NCBI RefSeq assembly: GCF_001613505.1
Contig: NZ_BDCM01000013.1
Location: forward strand, 372,001-436,000
Direction: 5' to 3'
DNA length: 64,000 nt
From: Nocardia mikamii NBRC 108933
Lineage (GTDB): Bacteria; Actinomycetota; Actinomycetes; Mycobacteriales; Mycobacteriaceae
Position numbers and translations under genes: made by a program. This document shows, piece by piece, positions 1 through 8,309 of this stretch (the stretch's first letter is position 1; each line of letters begins with the position of its first letter). Under the pieces are notes generated by a model. The model saw only the letters and a program-made list of their open reading frames with translations, had not been told where the DNA came from and ran no database searches.

Positions 1-226
1 TCCTGCGACGGATGACGCCAGCCCCGCCGATCAGGATGCGAGTGTCGTCGACCTCGACGAATTGCGACGGAAACGGGCCGGTGAAACTGCCCCGGCCGCC
101 GGCATCCGGCGCATCGCCAAACCGCGCCGAATCGGCAAAGGTGCGAATGATCGATCCGGCGTCGACGGCGACAACCGCGACGGCGCTCAGGATTCTCCGT
201 CGACCGACGAATATACCGGCCGACAC
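1..226 (-). CDS. possible partial CDS, unknown function
   Basis: The minus strand is open from the left edge to beyond position 226, with codon use typical of this genome (mostly G or C in third position) and a credible GTG start at 226. An in-frame GTG at 256 is an alternative. The readable N-terminal 75 residues hold a hydrophobic stretch (about residues 11-20) followed by a mixed segment with several FxGPF and VEVDDTR-like strings. The stop lies outside the window, so length and family cannot be judged. It would be divergent from the T7SS-like cassette at 354. No function is claimed. Confidence 0.35.
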   Translation of the reverse strand, partial: MSAGIFVGRRRILSAVAVVAVDAGSIIRTFADSARFGDAPDAGGRGSFTGPFPSQFVEVDDTRILIGGAGVIRRR

Positions 227-353
227 CGCAGGTAGCCCAGGGACGCGTGCGACCACGCAGCCGAGATCGCTGCGCCACCAAATTTGTTCCGTTTGCCCGT
301 TTTTGGCGTTTTGACTACCCTCAGACCACCATCGAGGGCACGGGGGGACGGTC

Positions 354-1607
354 ATGGATCTGCATCAACTTCGGTACGCGAATCCGGGCAGCTGGCAGGC
401 CGCGGCCGATGATCTGCTGGCGGCGGCCAAGGATTGCGAGGAGGCCGTCGCCGAGATCCATGCCAACGGATCGCGGCGGCTCGAGGAATCCTGGACCGAC
501 TATCTCGGCGAGATCGTGCGCGGGCGGATTTCCGATGTCACGGGGAAGTTGGAGGAGATCGGCGTCCTGTTGCGGGGCGCCGTCACCGCGCTGGACACAT
601 TGGAGGATGCGGCTCGGATCGCGCAGGCCCAGGCCGGGTCGGCGATCACGGCGGGAACGGTCGCGGGCCTGGAACTCGACGGCGACGTTCTGGTCGTGCC
701 TGCCGGGCATCACGATCCGGAGACCGCGGCGGATGACTGCCGCCGGTACAACGCGCTGATCAAGGATGCGATCGATGCGGCGGATCGCGCCGACCAGGAA
801 GTCGCCGGCGCGCTGCGCAGACTGAATATCAACGTCGACACCAGCTCGCTCGATGATGCGCTGAAGCAGCAGTCCGCGGCGGTGGCCGACGCGCTCGACG
901 CCATTCGCGAGACCCTGCCACAGGGCCGGCCCGCCGACGTGGTGAAGGCATGGTGGGACTCGCTGGCCGTCGATCGGCGCAAGCAGCTCATGTTGGCGGT
1001 GCCGGTCGAACTCCACGATCTCAACGGGATTCCCGACAGTGTGAAGAAGGAACTCGAAGGTTCCAACGGCTACAACGCGGTCAAGGCGGTGCAGTTCGCG
1101 CGCGACCACGCGAACGATACATCGATCGACAAATTCCAGAACAACTGCGCGAACTTCGTTTCCACCACTCTCGCGTCGGCCGGCCTCGATTACAAAGGCA
1201 CCCTGACCACCGATTCGGACGGCTGGAACCGCAGCCGGGCGGCGGGAATCAACTTCGATCCGCCGGGGCCCGGATCCCTGCAGGGACTGAGCCACAGCGA
1301 CACCTGGTTCAATGCCGAGAAGCAGAAGAACTTCTTCCTGAACAACGGGGCGGAGGAGGTCGGCACGGCCGGGGCGAAACCCGGTGATCTCGTGTACTGG
1401 GAGCACACGCAGAACGTCGGCGACTACAAGCCGGGCGAAGCGCACCACACGGCGGTCGTGACCGCGGTACTTCCCAACGGTGACATCCTCTATTCCCAGC
1501 ACACCACCAACGGGAAGGATTTCAGCCTGACCGACCGGATCGGATTCTCGAATCAGGACGGCGGCACCCAGAACGTCCGGATCATTCGGCCGAAGGAGAC
1601 CTGGTAG
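354..1607 (+). CDS. WXG-like N-domain with C-terminal cysteine amidase domain
   Basis: A 417-residue protein in two parts. Residues 1 to about 190 are helical, open with a YANPGSW-type motif and resemble the WXG/LXG regions of type VII secretion substrates. Residues about 240-417 match the putative amidase (Amidase_6, NlpC/P60-like) fold: Cys265 in NNCANFVS and the EAHHTAVV segment with His364/His365 are the likely catalytic dyad. No classical signal peptide is seen, which fits T7SS export. ATG 354 follows a G-rich ribosome site. The next gene starts at the base after its stop, and a second small WXG-like gene follows, so the three probably form an operon. Role inferred: peptidoglycan hydrolysis outside the cell or a toxin against neighbours. 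Confidence 0.72.
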   Translation: MDLHQLRYANPGSWQAAADDLLAAAKDCEEAVAEIHANGSRRLEESWTDYLGEIVRGRISDVTGKLEEIGVLLRGAVTALDTLEDAARIAQAQAGSAITAGTVAGLELDGDVLVVPAGHHDPETAADDCRRYNALIKDAIDAADRADQEVAGALRRLNINVDTSSLDDALKQQSAAVADALDAIRETLPQGRPADVVKAWWDSLAVDRRKQLMLAVPVELHDLNGIPDSVKKELEGSNGYNAVKAVQFARDHANDTSIDKFQNNCANFVSTTLASAGLDYKGTLTTDSDGWNRSRAAGINFDPPGPGSLQGLSHSDTWFNAEKQKNFFLNNGAEEVGTAGAKPGDLVYWEHTQNVGDYKPGEAHHTAVVTAVLPNGDILYSQHTTNGKDFSLTDRIGFSNQDGGTQNVRIIRPKETW

Positions 1608-2003
1608 TTGAAACGCCCCACGATCGTGTCCGCAGCACTCTTCCTCGCCTGCTTCGCATCTGCCGTCCTCCTCTTGGCGGTCGCCGATCACAAGCTGGAT
1701 GAGCGGGCCGATGCTCTTCTCGAATCGCATTGTGCGCGAACTATTCCCGTTCCGACGGCCGCCACCGCCGCGAGCTGGGCCGCGACAGTTCTCTTGATCT
1801 GTGCTGCCGCGGCGGCAGTGGTGTTCCTCGTGTCCGCCACTCGTTTCTCCTCGACGCCGGCAAAGGTCCTCGGGATCGTTGTCGCGGCTTCGGCGGTGAT
1901 CATCGGTATCGGTTACGCACTGGTCGTGGGATCCGCACTGCTGCAACCGGATACCGATGAACCGATCTCGCCTCGCTACCATCCGTGCGAAGCGTTCTTC
2001 TGA
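1608..2003 (+). CDS. small membrane protein, candidate immunity or accessory factor
   Basis: 131 residues starting with TTG immediately after the stop of the amidase gene, so it is almost certainly translated from the same message. Three hydrophobic segments are visible (about 5-25, 50-72 and 82-105), with a short extracytoplasmic region holding a cysteine after the first. No family is recognised. A small membrane protein directly behind a secreted wall hydrolase is often an immunity protein, but that is inference from position only; it could also help export. Confidence 0.65.
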   Translation: MKRPTIVSAALFLACFASAVLLLAVADHKLDERADALLESHCARTIPVPTAATAASWAATVLLICAAAAAVVFLVSATRFSSTPAKVLGIVVAASAVIIGIGYALVVGSALLQPDTDEPISPRYHPCEAFF

Positions 2004-2015
2004 CAGGGCTTCACC

Positions 2016-2339
2016 ATGACAGACGTCTGTATCGACCCCGCGGCCGCACAACAGGCCGGGGTGGACATCTCCACCAACAGCAACGAATCCCGCGCCCGGG
2101 TCGAGCAACAATTCGACGAGATCGAACCGGCGCGGCAAGCGAACGAGGGCTGGCAGACCGGTCCCGCGCTCGTCGATTTCGCATCGGCGCGAAAGCAGGA
2201 CATCCTGTCGAGCCTGACGGAGCTCGAGAGCATCGGCAAGAAGATCGTCGAGGTCGTCAGCGCGCGAACGAGTGTCGACGAGCGGTACGCGACCAGTCTC
2301 GGTCGAATCGGTCAGGCCGTGGACTCCATGTCCGAATAA
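2016..2339 (+). CDS. WXG100-like small protein
   Basis: 107 residues, helical throughout, with a GW turn near residue 48 between two predicted helices, the architecture of WXG100/ESX-type proteins. ATG 2016 is 12 bases after the previous stop. In type VII loci such proteins act as export partners of larger WXG-containing substrates; here it follows the WXG-like amidase and membrane protein. A precise subfamily cannot be named. A hypothetical antigen unrelated to T7SS is the main alternative. Confidence 0.65.
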   Translation: MTDVCIDPAAAQQAGVDISTNSNESRARVEQQFDEIEPARQANEGWQTGPALVDFASARKQDILSSLTELESIGKKIVEVVSARTSVDERYATSLGRIGQAVDSMSE

Positions 2340-2402
2340 CAGTGGTTGCGCGATTCTCGACGTGTTCCGAACGGTGTCACCCTGCGCTGAACAGCCCCCG
2401 CC

Positions 2403-3674
2403 TCACCCCGGCATTGCCGGCTTGTTGTTCAAATTCAGCGGCTCGGTGCGGGGAAAGGTCACCGGCAAGGCCGTCAATGCTCGGTGGAACGGGCCGGGCC
2501 GCCAGCTCGGGGCGTCGGTTGCGAGCTCGATTTCGGGCAGGGCGTCGAGGAGTTGGTCGATCGCTTCCTGCGCGATCAGATACGCGATCGACTGGGCGGG
2601 GCACGCGTGGGGGCCGATGCCCCAGGCCAGGTGGGAACGGTTGCCGGTCATATCGTCGCTGCGAATCACGGGATCGTTGTTGCAGGCAGACATACTGATC
2701 ACGATCGGTTGATTGGCGGGTAGCCAGACATCGTCGATCAGCATCGGCTGGCGCGGGTAGGTGATCAGCAGGTTCGCCAGGGGCGGGTCGTTGAACAACA
2801 CCTCGTCCACCGCATCGCGGGAGGAGAGATTCCCGCCGAGCACGCTGCCGCCGAAACGGTCGTCGGTGAGTACCAGCAGCAAGGTGTTGGCGATCAGGTT
2901 CAGCTCGAATTCGATTCCGGTGCCGTAGATCTGCGACACATGATGCGAGACCTCGGTGTCGTCGAGGGCGGCCGGATGTTGTTGCAGGATCGACGTGATG
3001 TCGTTGCTCGGGGTGGCTCGTTTGAGCCGTACCAGACTCATCAGCGCCTCGCCGAGAATGCGGTTGCCCTGCTCCGCGTCGACGCCTTCGAGCAGCTTGG
3101 CGGTACCGGCCGCGACCTGCGCGCCGATTTCCGGCGGGCATCCGAGCATGACGTTCACGAGCTCGAACGCGAGGGGGTAGATGTACTGGGTGATCAGTTC
3201 CGCGTGGCCGTCCTGGCAGAAGCTGTTGATCAGGGGAAGTGTGGCCTTCTCGACCGCCGCGCGCAGCGAGTGGAGATCGACGGCGTCGATACCGGCGGTG
3301 ATGGCCTCACGGTACCGGTGGAAATCGGCGCCGGAACTTCGGCTGGCCATCGGACGCCATTCCAGCAGCGGAAGAATCGGGCAGTCCGACGGCACCGTCT
3401 GCTGCCAGACGCGCGGGTCCGCGGGAAAGTGTTCGGGATCGTTGAGAATTCGCACCGCGGTGCGATAGCCGATCACCAGCGTCGCGGGCACGCCCGGCGC
3501 CAGTTCGACGGGCGCGAGTGAGCCGTACCTGCTGCGCATTTCGCGGTAGACCCGATGCGGGTCATCGGAGAAATCCGGGGTGTACAACGGGACGCGCGGG
3601 CCGTCGGAACTCGTCGGCGAGCCGTGGGCAACGGGACACATCGTCGGGCGGGTCGGGAACTGCGACGTAGTCAT
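2403..3674 (-). CDS. cytochrome P450 with non-canonical ExxR motif
   Basis: 423 residues if started at ATG 3674, which has a CTGGAG ribosome site; a longer in-frame extension upstream is unlike P450 N-termini. The heme loop reads WGIGPHACPAQ with Cys358 as the thiolate ligand. The K-helix position that normally reads ExxR is E291-V-L-F294, so the arginine is replaced by phenylalanine, and the I-helix lacks the usual acid-threonine pair. This recalls the Streptomyces CYP156/CYP157 group, where CYP157C1 has EQSLW instead of ExxR, and GPHxCPA heme loops. No ferredoxin or reductase is adjacent and no conservon (histidine kinase, roadblock, GTPase) genes are seen. Substrate unknown. Confidence 0.9.
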   Translation of the reverse strand: MTTSQFPTRPTMCPVAHGSPTSSDGPRVPLYTPDFSDDPHRVYREMRSRYGSLAPVELAPGVPATLVIGYRTAVRILNDPEHFPADPRVWQQTVPSDCPILPLLEWRPMASRSSGADFHRYREAITAGIDAVDLHSLRAAVEKATLPLINSFCQDGHAELITQYIYPLAFELVNVMLGCPPEIGAQVAAGTAKLLEGVDAEQGNRILGEALMSLVRLKRATPSNDITSILQQHPAALDDTEVSHHVSQIYGTGIEFELNLIANTLLLVLTDDRFGGSVLGGNLSSRDAVDEVLFNDPPLANLLITYPRQPMLIDDVWLPANQPIVISMSACNNDPVIRSDDMTGNRSHLAWGIGPHACPAQSIAYLIAQEAIDQLLDALPEIELATDAPSWRPGPFHRALTALPVTFPRTEPLNLNNKPAMPG

Positions 3675-3849
3675 CAACCACTCCAGTTGTCGTATCGCGC
3701 GCCGTGTCGAACTGCATGAGGATGTCGCGCGCGTCGAAGGCTGCGCTGGTCGCACCCGGACGACCCTGGCCGGGACGACCATCGGCAGCACGATGATCAT
3801 TCGTGGTAAAGCGTTACAGCAGGGGGTATTTCGTTGCGGACACTGTGCT

Positions 3850-5022
3850 TCAGACGCCGAGGGCGCCCAGGGAATCGTTGTCGTCGATGGCCGTGGTGAT
3901 GCGTCGTAACAGGGTCAGGCAGGTTTCGTTCGACTGCATCCTGGGCTGGTAGCTCGCGCGCCCGATGGTGAAAGCCCATGCGGCGTAGGCGAACATCGAC
4001 TGCTGACGGTAGAGCAACCAGGCGTCGTCGAAGGCCGGCGGCTTACCGCCGGCCTCCCCCAGTTCGTCCAGGTACGCCGCGAGCAGGTCCCTGTCCCACG
4101 CTCGGCGGTCTTCCGGCTCACATCCGGAGTTGACGGTGTAGGCGAAATCGTGTGCCCATCCGCCCCGCATGACGACCTGCCAGTCCACGAAACCCATGCG
4201 GCCGGCGCTCGTGACGTAGGTCTGCCCGATGTGGGGATCGCCGTGCAGCAGCGTCGGCGGAACCTCCTCGGTCGCGATGGCCACCGCCCGCTCGACACCG
4301 GCCCACAGCCGTTCGCTGCTGCCGTGCAGGGTCGGCGGAACGACCTCCTCCGCGCGGCGCAGGCCCACCTCGCACCGCTTCTTCATATCGATCGCGGAGA
4401 GGTACACGTCGAGCATGTACGCCGGGGTGTTGAGGACGTCGATCGCCTCGGATTCCCAGAAGGTGCCGTGCAGCCGGGCGAGATTGCGGACCAGATCCTC
4501 GGCTTGTTCGCGGGTGATCGACGCGGTGGGCTCGCTGAACACGGCGCCGCGGGTCGCGGCGATATCCTCCATCAGGGCGATCGACCGCCAGGACGCCGGA
4601 TCGGACGCGCCCCAGTATCCGATGGGCGCCTCGATGTCGACGGCGGGCCGGAAGTCGCGGAAGAACCGGGTTTCTCCGTCGATCATCTTTCCGCCGCCCA
4701 GCAGTATGCGCTGACTGAAACTGGTGGTGGTCTTGGCGAACAACCGGGTCGGCAGCTGCGCCCGGGTTCCCGCCTCGTTGTATTCGACCCGGATCGCGAC
4801 CCTCGTCGAGGTGCCGCTACTTCCGTTGGACGTCTCGAAGCCCGTCACCTCGGCCCCGGGAACATCGCGGCACAGCACCGCGGTCAGCCATTCGGGGGTG
4901 ACGTGATCTCCGGAGATCGGTACGTCGGTCAGGGAGCGCGATCTCGGCCCGCGAATCTTCTCACCCAGCATCCGGGTCCCGACGGTGGCAGAACGACCGA
5001 GCAACCAGAGCTTGTGATTCAC
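3850..5022 (-). CDS. CHK/APH-like phosphotransferase
   Basis: 390 residues with the protein-kinase-like small-molecule kinase fold. The catalytic loop is LLHGDPHIGQ (His260-Gly-Asp-Pro-His264) and the metal-binding segment GFVDWQ holds Asp280; Lys97 in LFAKTT is a plausible ATP-contacting lysine. Such proteins in Nocardia and Mycobacterium are usually annotated as ecdysteroid-kinase-like or DUF1679 phosphotransferases; the substrate is not known. GTG 5022 is the longest start; ATG 4971 is an alternative, neither with a strong ribosome site. It is transcribed toward the P450 gene 175 bases downstream, and could share its pathway, but nothing proves this. Confidence 0.82.
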   Translation of the reverse strand: MNHKLWLLGRSATVGTRMLGEKIRGPRSRSLTDVPISGDHVTPEWLTAVLCRDVPGAEVTGFETSNGSSGTSTRVAIRVEYNEAGTRAQLPTRLFAKTTTSFSQRILLGGGKMIDGETRFFRDFRPAVDIEAPIGYWGASDPASWRSIALMEDIAATRGAVFSEPTASITREQAEDLVRNLARLHGTFWESEAIDVLNTPAYMLDVYLSAIDMKKRCEVGLRRAEEVVPPTLHGSSERLWAGVERAVAIATEEVPPTLLHGDPHIGQTYVTSAGRMGFVDWQVVMRGGWAHDFAYTVNSGCEPEDRRAWDRDLLAAYLDELGEAGGKPPAFDDAWLLYRQQSMFAYAAWAFTIGRASYQPRMQSNETCLTLLRRITTAIDDNDSLGALGV

Positions 5023-5340
5023 GCACGTATCTCGATTCCACTGTAAGACAACGATTATCCGAGCGAACAGGCGCCCTCACCGATCCCGGCGCCAGAAGCA
5101 CAGTACCTTACGGCACTCGAAAGCATTGCAAGACAATAAAATACCTATTGCCTCAATTCTTCGATGCAACAGCGGGCAGGCGGGATGGAGTTACTCGCTG
5201 GTATCTCGAGGGTAGCCGAGACCGCTCTCACACCATTCGAAACAGACTGTGCGGCAGGTATTCCCCTATCGCGGAAACCACCGGCGCCCGCGCGTCGGCT
5301 GAGTCGGCGCAGCAAGTCACCAACAACCGGCCGCACCGGT
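5023..5340. other. intergenic region, AT-richer, probable promoter of the phosphotransferase
   Basis: No convincing gene on either strand. The part from 5040 to 5160 is clearly richer in A and T than its surroundings. On the minus strand TTGCAA and TAAGGT hexamers around 5130-5108 lie about 15 bases apart and could be a promoter. The string AAGACAA occurs twice (near 5045 and 5131), a possible but unproven regulator site. A short minus-strand ORF at 5145-5360 has poor codon character and is not called. Confidence 0.4.
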
Positions 5341-5739
5341 TCATTCCCGCGCGGAGTCACGGCCGTCTGCCGCGATCAGCAGCGCGGCGAAGGCGAGCGC
5401 GATCGTCTGATAACCGATCCAGAACTCGCCGGCGGTTCGGTTGCCCTGCCATGCCAGCAGCAGCGCGACGACGGTCACGATCGACCAGCCGCTGTCGTAG
5501 CCGATCATGAGCCGCATATACGTGCTCATCGGGCGGCTACGCAGGTAGGCGAGTTCACTGCCACCCGCGATGAGCAGGGCTATGGCGCAGGCGATCAGCA
5601 GCCAGGCAGCGACACCGAGTTGATGACTCAGCGATTCGGCGGCGGCGATGTAGACGGCGGCGAGCAGTATTTTGACGGCGCCGTCGGCAAGAACGCCGAC
5701 GGCTTGCCCGGTGATCGGCGTCAACGAAGTGCGAATCAT
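5341..5739 (-). CDS. four-helix small membrane protein
   Basis: 132 residues from ATG 5739, chosen because GAGAGGGA precedes it at good spacing. Four hydrophobic segments are visible (about 12-32, 38-58, 78-95 and 105-122) separated by short charged loops; the pattern resembles small DUF-type integral membrane proteins of actinobacteria but no family is recognised. It starts 22 bases after the stop of the DUF1772-Ddn fusion gene in the same direction, so both are likely under the same TetR-controlled promoter. It may help the fusion protein in the membrane; this is inference. Confidence 0.7.
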   Translation of the reverse strand: MIRTSLTPITGQAVGVLADGAVKILLAAVYIAAAESLSHQLGVAAWLLIACAIALLIAGGSELAYLRSRPMSTYMRLMIGYDSGWSIVTVVALLLAWQGNRTAGEFWIGYQTIALAFAALLIAADGRDSARE

Positions 5740-5761
5740 CGTTCCCTCTCGATATGCGGCG

Positions 5762-6691
5762 TCACGCGACGAGGTCGACACGAAAGACGGCGCAGCGGTT
5801 CGCCGCGTCGGCGAAGCTGTCCCGCGAGCCGGAATCGACCAGGCCATTTCTGACGAACGCCTGTGCGCCCCTGGGATTTTGCACGGGAAAGGCGCGCAGC
5901 ACGGGCCCGCGATGCTGTTCGGGCACTTCGATCAGGTCGACGGTCCGGGACTTGCGGCCACGCGTGAGGACGCCACGGCCGGCGGCTCGGGCGTTCTTGA
6001 CCCACTCGGCATCGGGGTATGCCTGCACGAGGTACTGGGCGCCGTCCAGTTGTATCGGGGCGACGGGAGTGGTTCGGGGACTTCCCGTCGAACGACCGGC
6101 CATGGTGAGCAGGTGAATGGGGCCGAACGGCAGGCCGATGCGATGGGCGAGTACGACGATGCGATTGCGGATATCGCGTCGCGCGGAGGGCGTCCGGTGC
6201 GGATTTTCCCGCATCCGACGGATGCCGTCATCGGTCGAGCTGAATCCGACCACCGCGACGATCACCAGAATGAATGCGACTACGGCGCAACCGGTTCGGG
6301 TGAAATGAAACAGTTCCCAGCGTCGCAGGATATCGGCGTAATCCGTCGGCGGAGTGCTCACCGCCCATCGTTTGATCTGCTGGTTGATCGGCACATTCCC
6401 GAACCGCGTCACCAGGAAGGAGAGCAACACCAGCACCGTGGCGCCCGCGGCGACCCGGCGCCGCCCTCCCCTCGATTGCACCGCGAGTACCAGGGTGCCG
6501 AGCACGGCCAGCGCCATCAGCGATTGCATGACCGGGCCGTTGACTCGCATGAGCGCGACGTGGAATGTGAACCGGACATCAAGGGGCACTTCGCGAAACG
6601 CGTACAGCACGTTGACGGCGCCGTAGCCGAACGCTCCGGCCAGCAGACCGGGGAACAGGAGTGCGGCTCCCCGGACGGACTTCGACAGCAT
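5762..6691 (-). CDS. DUF1772-like membrane domain fused to a Ddn-type F420 domain
   Basis: 309 residues from ATG 6691 (GGGAG just upstream). Residues 1-160 contain four membrane segments with the layout of DUF1772/anthrone-oxygenase-like proteins. Residues about 175-309 match the deazaflavin-dependent nitroreductase (Ddn, DUF385) family: GPIHLLTMAGRSTG, a conserved PVAPIQLDG strand, and AEWVKNARAAG. The reading frame is continuous across the join, so this is a genuine fusion and not two genes. Ddn-like proteins bind coenzyme F420 and reduce quinones or nitro compounds at the membrane. Two TetR-type palindromes lie just upstream, and a small membrane protein gene follows. Likely a detoxifying or quinone-modifying redox enzyme. 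Confidence 0.78.
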   Translation of the reverse strand: MLSKSVRGAALLFPGLLAGAFGYGAVNVLYAFREVPLDVRFTFHVALMRVNGPVMQSLMALAVLGTLVLAVQSRGGRRRVAAGATVLVLLSFLVTRFGNVPINQQIKRWAVSTPPTDYADILRRWELFHFTRTGCAVVAFILVIVAVVGFSSTDDGIRRMRENPHRTPSARRDIRNRIVVLAHRIGLPFGPIHLLTMAGRSTGSPRTTPVAPIQLDGAQYLVQAYPDAEWVKNARAAGRGVLTRGRKSRTVDLIEVPEQHRGPVLRAFPVQNPRGAQAFVRNGLVDSGSRDSFADAANRCAVFRVDLVA

Positions 6692-6706
6692 CGAGACTCC
6701 CATCGG

Positions 6707-6733
6707 AATATCGCAACATCGAGTTGCGATATT
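6707..6733. promoter_or_regulatory. palindromic operator O1 for the adjacent TetR regulator
   Basis: AATATCGCAAC and GTTGCGATATT form perfect 11-base arms around a 5-base spacer. It lies between the start of the DUF1772-Ddn gene (6691, minus) and tetR (6778, plus), the classic place for a TetR operator, and the same half-site recurs in O2. Binding by the adjacent TetR is inferred. Confidence 0.75.
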
Positions 6734-6755
6734 GTCAGGATGCCCGCCCGTCCGC

Positions 6756-6780
6756 GATATCGCAACTAGGAGTTGCAATG
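6756..6780. promoter_or_regulatory. second operator O2 overlapping the tetR ribosome site and start
   Basis: GATATCGCAAC, spacer TAGGA, then GTTGCAATG repeats the O1 half-sites with the same 5-base spacer but an imperfect right arm. The AGGAG ribosome site is in the spacer and the tetR ATG ends the right arm, so occupancy would directly block tetR expression (autorepression). Spacing from O1 centre to O2 centre is 49 bases. Confidence 0.65.
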
Positions 6781-7383
6781 AGTCCGACCGCACCTCTGGG
6801 ACGTGGGCCGAAGGTCCGCGCCGCCGTGCTCGCCGCCACCGTCGACGAGCTGAGCGAACGGGGATACGCCGCGTTCACGATCGACAACGTCGCTCAGCGC
6901 ACCGGAGTGCACAAGACCACCGTCTACCGGCGGTGGCCCGATCGCGACAGCCTGATCGCCGAGGCGCTGGCCGAAAGTGTCGCGACGGAAATCCCCATTC
7001 CCGATACCGGTTCGGTCGACGAGGATCTCCGCGCGCTCGCGCGCAGCCTCGTCGCATGGACCACCAGCGCCTCCGGCCGGGCCATTCTGGCGGTGATGGT
7101 GTCCACCGCGGCGGGCCTGCCCGCACCCCCGAACTCCGCCCGGCACGTCTTCCGCGATCGCATTCGGCAAACGCTGCCCGTCGTGACGCGTGCGGTCGCT
7201 CGCGGGGAGTTGCCCGAAGGCACCGATCCGGCGGAGATGATCAAAACGCTGGTGGCCCCGATCTATTTCCGCGTGCTGATCACCGGGGAGCGGGTGGACG
7301 ACGGTACCGCCGATGCCGCCGCGAGAGTGGCGCTGACGGGCGCGCGCGCCGGCCTGTTCGCCGGACCCGGCCGGTCCCTGTGA
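6778..7383 (+). CDS. TetR-family regulator
   Basis: 201 residues. The N-terminal helix-turn-helix reads FTIDNVAQRTGVHKTTVYRRW at about residues 34-54, followed by an all-helical ligand domain with a GRAILAVMVS helix. ATG 6778 has AGGAG six bases upstream; the longer in-frame extension is not used because it would run through the operators. It is divergent from the DUF1772-Ddn fusion gene and most likely represses it and itself through the two ATCGCAAC-type palindromes. The ligand is unknown. Confidence 0.9.
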   Translation: MSPTAPLGRGPKVRAAVLAATVDELSERGYAAFTIDNVAQRTGVHKTTVYRRWPDRDSLIAEALAESVATEIPIPDTGSVDEDLRALARSLVAWTTSASGRAILAVMVSTAAGLPAPPNSARHVFRDRIRQTLPVVTRAVARGELPEGTDPAEMIKTLVAPIYFRVLITGERVDDGTADAAARVALTGARAGLFAGPGRSL

Positions 7384-7395
7384 CGGCCGGGGCGA

Positions 7396-8163
7396 TCACG
7401 CATCGGGCTCCGGCATCGCGTCATCGCGCACGGGTGGCGTGAGGCCCCATGCCGCCAGCCGCAGATGGGTTTCATCGTTGCGCCACTGCGTGATCGAGGC
7501 ATTGGGCACGGGCAACGGAGCGTCGAGGGGCGTCGCTCCGACACCGGCCAGGACGTGAGCGGCGGTGACGACGATCGCGTCGTGGGCGACGATCAGAATT
7601 CGCTCGGCGGTGGTCCGGTCGAGTTCGGTGAGCAGATCACGCATACGTAGGGCGACATCGGCCACCGATTCTCCGCCCGGCGGCCGATAGAACCAATCGC
7701 CGAGGCGGGCGCGACGCTCGTACTCCTGCGGGTCTCGGCGCCGAATGGCTTGCGGCGGAAACAATTCGAAGATACCCATCTCACGGTCGCGGCAGCGTTC
7801 GTCCACCACGACGGGAACGGCGCCGCATCCTTCGGTGATGCCGTCGGCGGTGCGGGCCATCGCCGCCCAGGTCTGCCGAGCGCGCAGATACGGGGAGCAC
7901 ACCACCAGCTGCGGGGTCCGGTCCGGTGTCAAGCCGGCCAGCCACCGTCCGAGCCCAGCGGCTTGCCCGTATCCAGTGGGCGTCAACTCGACGTCGGAGT
8001 CGCTGCCGGGGAAAGCCTCGTCGGCGCCGGCGCTGAAGGCGGCATTGGCTCGGCTTTCACCGTGGCGGACGATCCAGAGGTCGCATATGCGATATCGCGG
8101 CGGAATCGCGACCGAGGGAACGGACGGGAATGCGCTCGACGGGTCGGGACCCATTGCCGTCAT
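7396..8163 (-). CDS. histidine phosphatase family protein
   Basis: 255 residues from ATG 8163, preceded by AAGGCAGG; upstream in-frame sequence is not protein-like. The phosphoglycerate-mutase-like catalytic motif RHGES starts at Arg33-His34, with the second catalytic histidine in VAHDAI near residue 200 and an arginine/glutamate set (SPYLRARQT) in between. Such enzymes remove phosphate from sugars, nucleotides or proteins in the cytosol; the substrate cannot be read from sequence. It converges with tetR, 12 bases apart, and is not clearly part of an operon. Confidence 0.85.
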   Translation of the reverse strand: MTAMGPDPSSAFPSVPSVAIPPRYRICDLWIVRHGESRANAAFSAGADEAFPGSDSDVELTPTGYGQAAGLGRWLAGLTPDRTPQLVVCSPYLRARQTWAAMARTADGITEGCGAVPVVVDERCRDREMGIFELFPPQAIRRRDPQEYERRARLGDWFYRPPGGESVADVALRMRDLLTELDRTTAERILIVAHDAIVVTAAHVLAGVGATPLDAPLPVPNASITQWRNDETHLRLAAWGLTPPVRDDAMPEPDA

Positions 8164-8309
8164 CCGATCCTGCCTTTCGGTCCCGCTGCGCGACCGGGGT
8201 GCGCGTGGCCGGCGGGTGGTGTTCACGGTTGGTTTCCAGCATGCCCGATCGGGTTGCCATCCCGGACTACCGGGCAGGTCCACCGCCGCGCCGGCCGAAG
8301 CCGGGTGAT

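Noticed and set aside
321-2138. 605-codon minus-strand ORF
   Set aside because: Antisense to the WXG-like amidase gene, which has catalytic motifs and a ribosome site.
5145-5360. 71-codon minus-strand ORF
   Set aside because: Poor codon character, no ribosome site, overlaps the 3' end of the membrane protein gene.
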